NCBI GenBank assembly: GCA_942159475.1
Contig: OW804096.1
Coordinates: 40,113,744 to 40,177,743, forward strand
DNA: 64,000 nt
Direction: 5' to 3'
Source: Sthenelais limicola
Lineage: Eukaryota; Annelida; Polychaeta; Phyllodocida; Sigalionidae
Below the pieces are notes generated by a model. The model saw only the letters and a list, made by a program, of their open reading frames with translations. It ran no database searches and was not told the DNA's origin. Positions within the stretch are counted from its first letter, which is position 1, and each line of letters begins with the position of its first letter. Made by a program: the position numbers and the translations under genes. Of the stretch, positions 42,001 through 51,160 are shown piece by piece.

Positions 42001-43100
42001 CTTCTCGTGCAGGTATGAATGATGCTACAGCTGGATGACCATCAATGACTGTTTGGTCCACACATCTGCTGGGATTTCTCCAGCCTTTGTAACATTCTTC
42101 TTATCAAGTTCCTCATCAAAGGTATTATGTGATGCATCCAAATGCGATCCAAAATGATCATGAGGTAAGATGAGCCCTGCCATACCATGGCTCAATGGAG
42201 TCATTGTACGCTCAACTGGGTTGTATCAAAGATTATAGTATGTTTCTCTGGTTCTCTTTTCCCTTGCAGAAAATGCTTATAACGGAGTTCATTTATCGAG
42301 GTGAAGTTCTGTTTGTCATCATAGAGACGGCAGGTAAATTCTTCCACTTCGACCATGATTTTCTCAGTCAGGCTTTCAGAGTGCAAACCATCCAGTGATT
42401 GTAGACCGGCAATAATAAATGATGTGGAACTGAATGATATCAATTGGAAAACGCTTATAATATTTCACATTTTCAAAGAAGTTCATTTTTCATAGTGAAA
42501 TTTCAATGACTAATTAAAACTATACCTTCCATGTTGACTTCTTTCCAAGGCCTCAAAACTGGCTGACAGTGTCACAACCAGTCATTGCATGGTAGGCAGG
42601 GAGGTTATTTCATGTTCATTTAGTGTGATATCGTGCACTGCCACAAACTTAGGTTGTTTGGAGGTCCCAGATCGTTACCACAGCTCCGTACTTAGCTCCT
42701 GTGCAAAGTAGACTAGGAGAACTAGCACATCAGTATCCCTGGCTGCTATGATTACACGTTCATATCCATTGCTTTTTAGCACCTTGGCGTGTAAGATAAT
42801 ACGTGTATCTGCTTCGTTGTGGTTACAATTGAGTTCTTGTACATTGACCCTATTGGAAGATGCAACATATGTCCTCTGGGGAAATGCTCCAGATACAATA
42901 GCTTCCCTAGATTTCTCCTTGGCTCTGACAAGAAGTTCATTACTATGGAAATGAGCCAAGTCTGCCTTGTTTGCTGGGTGGTGAATGAAAGTGTTCCAAT
43001 TCATGGGGAGTGGTACATCACCATTAACGATCTCACGGCGAATGCTCTTGACACCTGGCTCTTCGATGGTGATGGAACTTGCTGTCATTGTGTGTGTCAT
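42001..43100 (-). pseudogene. HEEADTRI/TNAPGRSAFN-type expanded-family gene remnant
   Basis: Minus-strand segments in order: PLPMNWNTFIHHPANKADLA, then HNEADTRIILHAKVL and ARDTDVLVLLVYFA (43,100-42,675). Next is a shifted HAMTGCDTVSQF-like region (~42,600), then VEEFTCRLYDDKQNF (42,443-42,201). Last is a GLILPHDHFGSHLDA, DEELDKKN and KAGEIPADVW stretch (~42,190-42,060). These are the landmarks of large uncharacterised families repeated in cnidarian, echinoderm and mollusc genomes. Several frame changes and stops separate the pieces. The first frame overlaps and is shifted relative to the end of the MULE-like frame upstream. The biochemical role is unknown. Confidence 0.55.
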
Positions 43101-43938
43101 GGAAGGGCATGGGTTCGTCTATAAAATGCATTATCACAGCCTTTTTGCTTCCATCCCCCATCAGGAAAAACCTTTCTTGAGGCACAGAAAACCTCTGGAA
43201 GTCTTCTGTTAGACGCCACTCCCCCATTCCCAAAAGTGCCATTCTAGTCTGTTCCTGTTGGAGCTGGATAAAGAGCTCGATCTTCTCCACACATTCTTGT
43301 ATGGAGTGTTGTTTGTGGAGTCCTCTCTTAAAAGTGTTATTTAGGGCTTCACTAGCATTTTGATTATAACTAATTGGCGGGAAGCCTAACCCACACATGG
43401 CACGCACATCTGCCGTCATGTGGCCCTTTATTAAAGGGGCCTTCTCCTCCCGGAAGTATTTCAAAAACCGTGTACCCATGTGGTGCCTGTACACCCAGGT
43501 TGCCTCTAGCTCTTGTAGTTTTCCATCAAAGTCATCTGGACTTAAACAGTCTACAAGTCCAGGTTCTTTTTCACTCCCAATGACATGACCAAATATGTCA
43601 TTTATGTAGATGCTGCTCACTCCACTCTGTATTTGTAGTTGGGTGAGTTTTGATTTGATATTATCTGTCATGTGTATGTCACACAGGAGACGGAAAGCAT
43701 TGGGAAAATTCCTTGAAAATGCATTTTGTAAGTTTTGCTCCCCATCAGTTCCATAAGCTAAGAGGCCTTCCAACTTTTCATTATATTTAACAATCTTGGA
43801 GGGCAACTCCTAGTAAGAAGAATAAAGTTTCCTGTGGTGTATTGGCACCGGTCCTATCATAATTGGGTGTATTTTATTACTGTTTTGTAACTTCAGATTC
43901 CTGTAAACCGTAAAAGTAACATAGTATTTTCCTATGCA
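43033..43938 (-). pseudogene. MULE-like transposase module, copy 1
   Basis: Minus-strand frame of 257 codons with the second catalytic region [40 protein letters not shown], a Trp-containing ELEATWVYRHHMGTRFLKYF, and LGFPPISYNQNASEALNNTF. The latter matches the SN..E..N..LKR segment after the MULE DDE core. DNA similarity to the copy at 48.1-48.8 kb continues upstream to about 43,938 (through a stop at 43,810). It then ends abruptly, so the first Asp (VDATFN) region is missing here. Fold assignment rests on motif order. Confidence 0.6.
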
Positions 43939-44470
43939 TTACGAGTTCCCTTGCAGTAGCCCACTTATTGTGGCTGTCTTTGAGTCATGGCTGATACCAG
44001 CTTTTTATTGGTGTTAGATTGATTCGTACATAAGTATACTCTGAAGGCGTCGGACGACCACCCTCCTGGTTGTTTCACTTCCGTTTCAGAGGCACCTTGG
44101 TCAGAGACCCTCCAATACGTATTGGACTGTCTCTGCCTTGGTTGAATGCCACCGTGGCGGCCGATTTTTGGAGGCTATGTAGTGACAGGCGAGCTGTGTC
44201 AGTCCTGTGGCTCGCTAAGTGTTCTTTCCATTTTCTGGCTATTTATGATGCTGGTATTGGTCTCAACGTTCCTCTGAAAGTGATGAGGGGTTGACTCGGG
44301 CTGACTGTAGGTTCAAGCTTTAGTAGTGTCTTGATCCTGTTGACCATGCACAACCTTTTGTCCTCAGCTCGATTGAGGACTATGACTCTCCTCTGATAGG
44401 CGGTCTGCATGTTCTTTGCTGGCTTTATTTTAACTCTCAGCATAATTTAAGGAATTCATCACATCTTTTA
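43939..44470. other. Unassigned interval between MULE-like copy 1 and DUF6589-like gene
   Basis: Relatively GC-rich, with broken frames on both strands and no recognisable protein. It is probably degraded transposon sequence. Confidence 0.35.
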
Positions 44471-46278
44471 TGACCGAATGGTGGCCGAAATCATTCCTTA
44501 ATTGAGCTACGGTTCCCCGTTCAGCAACACTGGCTCCCTTAAAAAGTATATTTACCGTGTCCTGCACAAGAAAAGTATTTACTACTTAGATGTTTTTGAA
44601 TGAATAATTTCTAGGTAAATCACAATTACAACTAATTACAAATATTTCAACTTGTAGTTCTGATAAGACTCATACAATTATCGACATGTTACATGACATG
44701 CATGCTTAATTCCAGTAGGCTCTGTGCATCAAGTTCACTCTTCATTCATCTTATCAACATTGATTAACAAGAAAGGCTTTGATGTTATTTCCAAATGATT
44801 ACTTGTAACATATTTAAGTCCACGGTGATGGAATTCCTGAGGACAGGGTTCCAGACCATCGAGGCGCAGAGTATCAGTATGTTCAGGCCTGTGTGCCCTT
44901 TTGCTGTCGATCATTCGCTCCACTGACAGACCATCACCATGGCAGGGTACAACTCTGTATCTTCCATCAGACCTTCTAGGCACCTCCTTCTGTAATTCAA
45001 GCATGCTGGCTGTCGCCCCGGCTCTGGTAGAGGGATATTCATTTATAATCCCAATATTGACCTGTTCGAATATAATGCATGATGAATATGGAGACTTACA
45101 CTACCTTGATTTCAAACAATTTATCCCAACTACATTTTACCAAATTAACTTCTCAAAATAGGAAATATACACAATATTCGCATTAAAATTAACCATTGAA
45201 TCAGCAAGTAGTATTTATAAGTAAGATTGGAACTAACGATGTCGCTAGCTTGGGTATTTATGTGGTATATGCCAGGTGCACACGTCACCATAATCGCAGA
45301 AGTATTTTAAGTGATGAATAAGTATTCAACCAACAAGGGTTTGCATTCGCTCTTTCAGCATGACTGCATCTTCCCGACTTTGTAGGTAGCAGCTCATGGT
45401 GATATCCCCTGCTGCTATTGTCTGATCATTCATCTTGCGGTCAACGGGATTTACTTGATTCAGCACAGCGAAAGCATTGGCCCACATGTGCATTTTATTG
45501 GCATTGGCCAATGATGAATCACGCGTTAAGGACAACTTTTGTATGTTATCCCATACAAATGCGAATCCTTGGACTGTAAAATATAGATTATACTGATGGT
45601 ATATTTATAGAAATGGGCAAAGGAGAGACACTTGGTGAGGGTAGGAAAGTTGAACGTGAATGTGAGTCAGATGGAGGCTGAGATAAATCTAGAGGAACAT
45701 GCCAAACGAAAGAAAAGATATTCACATCAATACAGTAGGGATTGTTATTGATGGAGTGTGCATGCTTAACTTGTATTTATGTTGGTATAAACCCCTGGAA
45801 TTCTATTGAAATGGGCCGGCCTCATAGTTGGTTGAGGCTTTGGCAGTATGATGGGAAGTATGGCACACTTGTGTGCTGTCACCAGTATTTTGTGCTGATT
45901 ATAATGTTCTATCTATGATATCACACCTCATGGGTGAGGTTTCATATAAATAGAGGCGTACCTCTGTGTCACTGACAAAGAAACATCATAATTCCACAGT
46001 AATTCTTACCTGTCTCGTCAACCAATGTCTTAGTCATTGGGCTTTTGAACCGGAAGGAGTGCAGGCTAGAGTTTATGGATACCATTGAGTCTTCTAGCCA
46101 TGGGAGAAAGTCCTCGTCACTGTCATCATCACTGACATCTGGATATGACACTATGGTGGAAACCTCATTTGCTAGAAGATGATCTGATGCTGTTTGTTGG
46201 GTCACTTTTGCTTCTACTGACTCCTTGCATTTTGTCTTGCGGATGTCAGTCTCATCACAGAGACATAAGATAACAGAT
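44471..46278 (-). CDS. DUF6589-like gene, partial and possibly decayed
   Basis: Minus-strand exons: about 46,278-46,010, acidic (YPDVSDDDSDEDFLPWLEDS), donor ACAG|GTAAGA. Then 45,573 to about 45,330 (GFAFVWDNIQKLSLTRDS, MWANAFAVLNQVNP), acceptor TTTTACAG, phase 1 matching. Then 45,061 to about 44,735 (VNIGIINEYPSTRAGATAS, VVPCHGDGLSVERM, DGLEPCPQEFHHRG), acceptor CGAACAG. Last, about 44,560-44,471 (DTVNILFKGASVAERGTVAQ). Order and motifs (WDN, HGDGLSVER, FH, RGT.AQLRN) recall DUF6589 proteins, a transposon-associated family expanded in marine invertebrates. The donor after exon 2 is weak and the third exon's end is unresolved. The N-terminus is cut by the LINE fragment upstream. Function unknown. 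Confidence 0.45.
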
Positions 46279-46289
46279 AACAGTATTTT

Positions 46290-46404
46290 TCTCATTTTTA
46301 AACAACTCAAAAATAGCTTTGCTTATTTTACTATCACCTAAACCGTTTGCATTGAAAGATACAAATTTAAAGACTACTCTCTCATTGTTGTTTACTTGCT
46401 CCAT
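46290..46404 (-). pseudogene. Start of a second LINE ORF2 (APE endonuclease), truncated
   Basis: An ATG at about 46,404 (minus) opens MEQVNNNERVVFKFVSFNA then NGLGDSKISKAIFELFK. It matches the first APE motif of the complete ORF2 at 54,899 (INFTSLNVNGLNS.EKRKSMFSNLSK) at the same relative place. The frame stops within about 35-40 codons and the sequence passes into the DUF6589-like gene. LINEs usually lose the 5' end; here the 3' part is missing, so a rearrangement is likely. Confidence 0.6.
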
Positions 46405-46439
46405 TTATGTGTTATTCTAAAAAATACATTCTAAACACA

Positions 46440-46990
46440 ATGCTCTATTAGATGTTTTTATGACCCACTCGCTGGATCTTGAGCTTCCATTTCCTCCTCT
46501 TCGTCAATTTCTTCCTGGGGCTGCCCTTGTCTCTGGGCTCTCAGTTCTTCCCTTACTTCCATCCAGGTCTTCCCCAGTAAGTTTCCATTTGGCGGCCAGG
46601 CATTGGTGTTGAAGACTTCTGGGTGCTCAAGGGTGATAGCTAATCCCCAGACCTTATCTCTTGGGGAGGCTTCGGCTATTTCCTTGGTACTGGTATAGTC
46701 ATTGTCACAGTCATTGTCTCTGACTTTAGCTCTTAGAGCAGATAATACAAATTCAGCTCTATGTTTGATCCAATCTTTTATCAGTAATCAGTTACTGCCC
46801 ACATGAACGTTTTGGCGTCCTTGGTGTTGGTTGTGAGAGCCATTTTAGTTTTCTCTGCATCTTGTTTTGGCCCTCTTGTAAAGTAGATACTGCTTCACAT
46901 TGTCGAATTCATACCCCTCACGCCTGAATAGGGTCTAAAAGTGGTTCGATAGTGGGTTATTTTCAGTGAAAAAGGCTACTACTGTTTCAT
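46440..46990 (-). pseudogene. Second LINE ORF1 remnant with NADAR domain
   Basis: Minus-strand pieces read VAFFTENNPLSNHF, an in-frame TAG, FRREGYEFDNVKQYLLYKRA, a frameshift near 46,860, then LRAKVRDNDC, IAEASPRDKVWGLAITLEHP and NGNLLGKTWMEVREEL. Each aligns in order with the intact ORF1 at 54,951-55,916 (FFTRENPLSNQYPSPF, FDHVEQYLAYWRAK, LGEASKNEVWGIGMTLSHP, GNLLGKTWEALRQ). The conserved Glu of the NADAR helix (VEQY) is Lys here (VKQY). The divergence shows an old, independent copy. The ORF ends about 35 bp before the ORF2 start. Confidence 0.7.
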
Positions 46991-47754
46991 TCTCCTTTTT
47001 TGTTAGCTGTGAGGAGTGGGTACATAGGGCTTTGGCAAACATGTTTGGCTTTCCATTCCTCTATCAATTGGGGGCATTTACATTATTTCTCCATACTCTC
47101 ATCATTGGGCTCCACATATTCTGTGACTACTGGGAAAGAATCAATAACAGTGTTTCTCAAGACCTCAGCAAGAATCTGGCCACCATGGCAAAGTTTTTTC
47201 TCCAAATCTTCATCAACTGTCTTGTGTGACAATCCAAATGACTGCCATATATGTGTCATAGGGTAATATCAACCCAGCTAAATCATGGCTTAATGGGGCC
47301 ATGCGCCTTTCAACAGGTTTTTATTTTTTGTTGATAATAAATGAACTTATCCTGTTAAATGTTTGTGGCCAATAAAAATATTGAAAAAAAAAATCATAAA
47401 AATATACATAAATATAAAATAGACCTGATGAAGGGCAATCTTAGCCCAAAAGCTAGTGTAATAAAGAATTGAAACCATTAATTAGGGATTTTTTTCCAAC
47501 CCAAAATAACATCACCACCAAGACAACCGGAATACTCGATATAAAAGCGACTATCTACCTACCTCGATATATAATAAAAATACATCTTTATTCAAGGTCC
47601 CTGCCAACCTTTCAACAAGATTAAAGGCACTTCTTCCTGGAGCATTTGTGCCTACGTATACAGCATCAAGATTATGTTCCTTGAAATGGTGGGCAAAGAC
47701 TGAATACTTTTGGATACCTAGGGTTTCCATCTGGTCCGCCATCAGTTGAAACAA
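46970..47754 (-). pseudogene. TNAPGRSAFN/VERRMAPLS-type family remnant
   Basis: Minus-strand frames give VGTNAPGRSAFNLVERLAGT (47,754-47,551), then PVERRMAPLSHDLAGLILPY (~47,320). After a frameshift come SHKTVDEDLEKK, GGQILAEVLRNTVIDSFPVV and TEYVEPNDE. Finally CPQLIEEWKAKHVCQSPMYP lies near 47,010. These are successive landmarks of the same uncharacterised family as the C-terminal part of the remnant at 42.0-42.2 kb. Multiple frame changes mark it as dead. The repeated VERRMAPLS/VERLAGT motif at two positions suggests a duplicated or mosaic copy. Confidence 0.5.
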
Positions 47755-47955
47755 TAATTGTTGTAATTGGGTTGTTATTGGGAGTGGGTTAATTAATATA
47801 TCTTACTAGATTATTAGAACAAGTAAACATGTGTTGACTCCAGAATGGTGGTAAAGGAATTGAGTCTTACCCATAGTGACTAATTTATTTCTGAGAAGCT
47901 TTGGGCTGTTTGCTATGCCTATGGGTATGCTATACACATATTGCCACCTGTAGGT

Positions 47956-48111
47956 ACAGTTGGTAACTAATATGACATCCCCCTTCTTTTAAAAGTGTTT
48001 TCTTAATGAGAATGTGTATAGATCTAGCCTATTACAGTTGGTAACTAATATGACATCCCCCTTCTTTTAAAAGTGTTTTCTTAATGAGAATGTGTATAGA
48101 TCTAGCCTATT
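47956..48111 (+). repeat. 78-bp tandem duplication
   Basis: Two near-identical 78-bp copies starting ACAGTTGGTAACTAATATGA at 47,956 and 48,034, immediately downstream of the MULE-like frame. Confidence 0.95.
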
Positions 48112-49732
48112 AAGAGGCTTGCTGACACGTCCAGATCTTGTAGTGTAGCCGTTGTCATCACCATTGGATGCATTATGTTTGGTTTTCCTGTGCATTTCCC
48201 GTCTGCCGTCATGTGGCCCTTCATTAAAGGGGCCTTCTCCTCCCGGAAGTATTTCAAAAACTGTGTACCCATGTGGTGCCTGTGCACCCAGGTTGCCTCT
48301 AGCTCTTGTAGTTTTCCATCAAAGTCATCCGGACTTAAACAGTCTTTTTCACTCCCAATGACATGACCAAATATGTCATTTATGTAGATGCTGCTCACTC
48401 CACTCTGTATTTGTAGTTGGGTGAGTTTTGATTTGATATTATCTTTCATGTGCATGTCACACAGGAGATGGAAAGCGTTGGGAAAATTCCTTGAAATTGC
48501 ATTTTGTAAGTTTTGCTCCCCATCAGTTCCATAAGCTAAGAGGTCTTCCAACTTTTCATTATATTTAACAATTTTGGAGGGCAACTCATAGTAAGAAGAA
48601 TAAAGTTTTCTGTGGTGTATTAGCACCAGTCCCATCATAATTGGGTGTATTTTATTACTGTTGTGTAACTTCAGATTCCTGTAAACCGTAAAAGTAACAT
48701 AGTATTTTCCTATGTTAAATGTGGCATCAACGCCCAGAATGCAAAATTTAGTTGGATTTGTGCAAAAACATTCCAGTTCTTCTAACTGTTGTCTGTTACA
48801 CACAAATACACAGTTTGGGTTCATGCGTTAACTCATAGATAAAATTCTCTCGTGGACTGGTTGTAAAGTTATCCATAAGCATTTGTCGCACTTGGTCGTG
48901 ATTTTTTGCGTATATAATTGATTTGGTCTATGTTTCCCATAACACCTCCCATTTGGGATAGCACTTGGTTATATGTGTCTGCATGCTGTGGGACCCTTTT
49001 CTTGAACTGTTCCAATTGCAATCTTCGTGGATTCTTGTGTCCTACAATAGGGTGTTTTTACCTTGCTTTTAGAGTTGCCATGAGGTAAAGGGTTTATGTG
49101 TCTGTTTCCATCTCTGAACCATGGTGTCTACCATGCTGGAATCAAACTTCTGCACCAGAATAACAGTTTTCCGCACAGATTCTTCCGATTTATTAATGTA
49201 GGTTGTTCTTGAAATGAGGAAAGTATTTGGATCACCAAACTTTCGTTCATTTATCACTTCAGTTTTCCCTCCATGTGAAAACAAGAATGTCTTTTTTTAC
49301 CACCATTATTCCTCCAGGCTCCCATACCGTCCGAATATTTTTATAGTGTCCTATGGCTGAGGCACTAATCAGGAAAAGAGCATTGCTACTGATTGCTGAT
49401 GGGACCCGAGTAGCAATATCTTGGTGTTCAGCATTGAGTATCCTTTCTAGAGCCTCTGTTGTCAGAATGCTGCCCTCCTGTCCAGGGAAAAATGGGATCT
49501 CGCTTTGATCCTTAAAGAAGGCCCTCTCGAATACCATATCAACACTTTCACTTTCTTCATCTGTCATGGACAGAGCGTCTTTCTCTATCCTCCCTGTTGG
49601 GCAGCGGGATGCACTGTTTATAGTTGGCCAACATTCTGGATCGCTATCAGAGGATATAACAATGGACTCATTCTCTTGCTGGCTATTGCATTCAGGAACC
49701 TCAGTCAGATGGATTAGGACACACTGAAACAT
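48102..49732 (-). pseudogene. MULE-like transposase, copy 2 (more complete)
   Basis: Reading down the minus strand there is an acidic N-terminal region (49,732-49,259). A shift near 49,280 leads into a frame to 49,069 (NERKFGDPNTFLISRTTY, RWKQTHKP). A broken stretch follows (VRQMLMDNFTTSPRENFIYE), then 48,824-48,102 with [20 protein letters not shown] (first Asp), a partner [20 protein letters not shown] (second Asp), [15 protein letters not shown] and [20 protein letters not shown]. It stops before the NQNASEALNN segment that copy 1 retains. Motif order fits MULE-type DDE transposases of invertebrates. Both copies share long stretches of near-identical DNA (about 43,400-43,938 against 48,205-48,714). 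Confidence 0.6.
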
Positions 49733-50843
49733 GAAAAGTCATACAATTTTTAGTCACTGAGTCAGTCTTTTACTACAAACATCATTGGGAGAAGCGATGG
49801 GGTTTAACATATCTAATAATGAATGATAATGATGAGATCATGGGTGATGACTTCTGAGAGTGCATTTTCTAAATCATATTTTATTTTCTATATGAGTGAG
49901 TGAATGGTGGATACATAACCATATTTACATGAAAGCTAAGAAGCTGGAGCAAAAATATTGAACATTTATTCATACTCGCATTATCCTCGTTTCTCTTTAC
50001 TCTAGCATATCGTTGAGATTGTTCATTGGGGCCTCTCTATGTTTCTTGGTTTCCTCCCTCCTAGAAATAGTGATGTATGCTTATAATTATCATTTAAAAT
50101 CCAAGTGTTAATGATCAAGATTTTATGGATTTTAACTATTTCATGAAACGAAGCAGAAGGTGCCTAATCGGATGTGATATACTTGATGGTGAACGTTGGA
50201 AGCTTTGTTGTTGCATAGTACTGTTCCATAATTCAGCAATAATGTCCGAATTTAGATCTAGGTTGTTATAAGCATTGTATGCATTGCGCCTTTTGGGTAT
50301 GGTAATAAAAGGTCGCAATTATCTGCTTGGAATGGGTGTATATAGCTATTTTTAGCGCAGGCAGTCTAACCATAAACATTCCTTACCTCATGGACATAAA
50401 CTAATTATCTCTTTACCACAAGTCAGTCTCACAAAGCTAAACTATGAATCTTCAAATGAGTGAATTGGTTCTATGATTCACATGAATCAGGCATAATAAG
50501 CTACAACTTACCAACCAGTCAAGGCCCGATGGGGGAATTGACCATATGTAGCGAATGTTACAGGCTTGTATTTTTCTAAGAGAATAAAACCTACCTTGTA
50601 GTAGTTGACATGATATCAGGCAGGTCATCATCAGATTCCTCAGACAGGCTAGATAGCACTTGACGATGCAAGCTTGATGCAAGATTCAAATCCTTTGCAG
50701 AAGATATGTTGCCTCTGGCTACTCGTTTCTTAGGTTGCTCTGATTCATCCCTTGCAAATCTAAAATCAAATGCATACATGAATTTTTTATCTCATGAATC
50801 CTGGTTCAATCAGAGACTAAATACCGTATATACCTGTGTATAA
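49733..50843 (-). other. Sequence between MULE-like copy 2 and the LINE, possible small exon
   Basis: A 62-codon minus-strand segment at 50,779-50,591 (rich in Ser/Glu/Asp, ending SSLSEESDDDLPDIMSTTTR) runs up to a CAAG|GTAGG donor. It could be an acidic N-terminal exon of the element whose transposase follows. Nothing else was recognised. Confidence 0.25.
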
Positions 50844-50857
50844 GCCCTGGCTTATAT
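50844..50857 (+). repeat. LINE target-site duplication, 3' side
   Basis: GCCCTGGCTTATAT, identical over 14 bp to 55,968-55,981. It directly abuts the poly(A) tail of the LINE, which appears as a T-run on this strand. Confidence 0.9.
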
Positions 50858-51160
50858 TTTTTTTTTTTTGTCCAACATCGGATCTTTATTCATTAGAAAC
50901 ATGGGTAAAAACAAAGGAAAACAATACGCATCCGAAGCGTTTTAAAGGTGCCATAAACCCTACATATGTGTGGGAGAAATAGGCCTATGTTGCATCACAA
51001 GAATTGACCTAGTAATAATGTTACAAATAGTGTTACAATAAAGTGGACCTTGGTTTTCTGAAGAATTTTCTTCTTTTGTTATTTTTTTCATAGTTTTCGC
51101 ATTTTCTTCTTTTAGTGTATGTATCACTGGCAGTATGATTCTGTACCTTGGGGGTTTATT

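Noticed and set aside
45969..46310. Taking the whole 113-codon frame as the DUF6589-like first exon
   Set aside because: Its first residues fall in the truncated LINE ORF2 sequence (46,290-46,404 region). Only the part from about 46,278 downstream is likely to belong to the gene.
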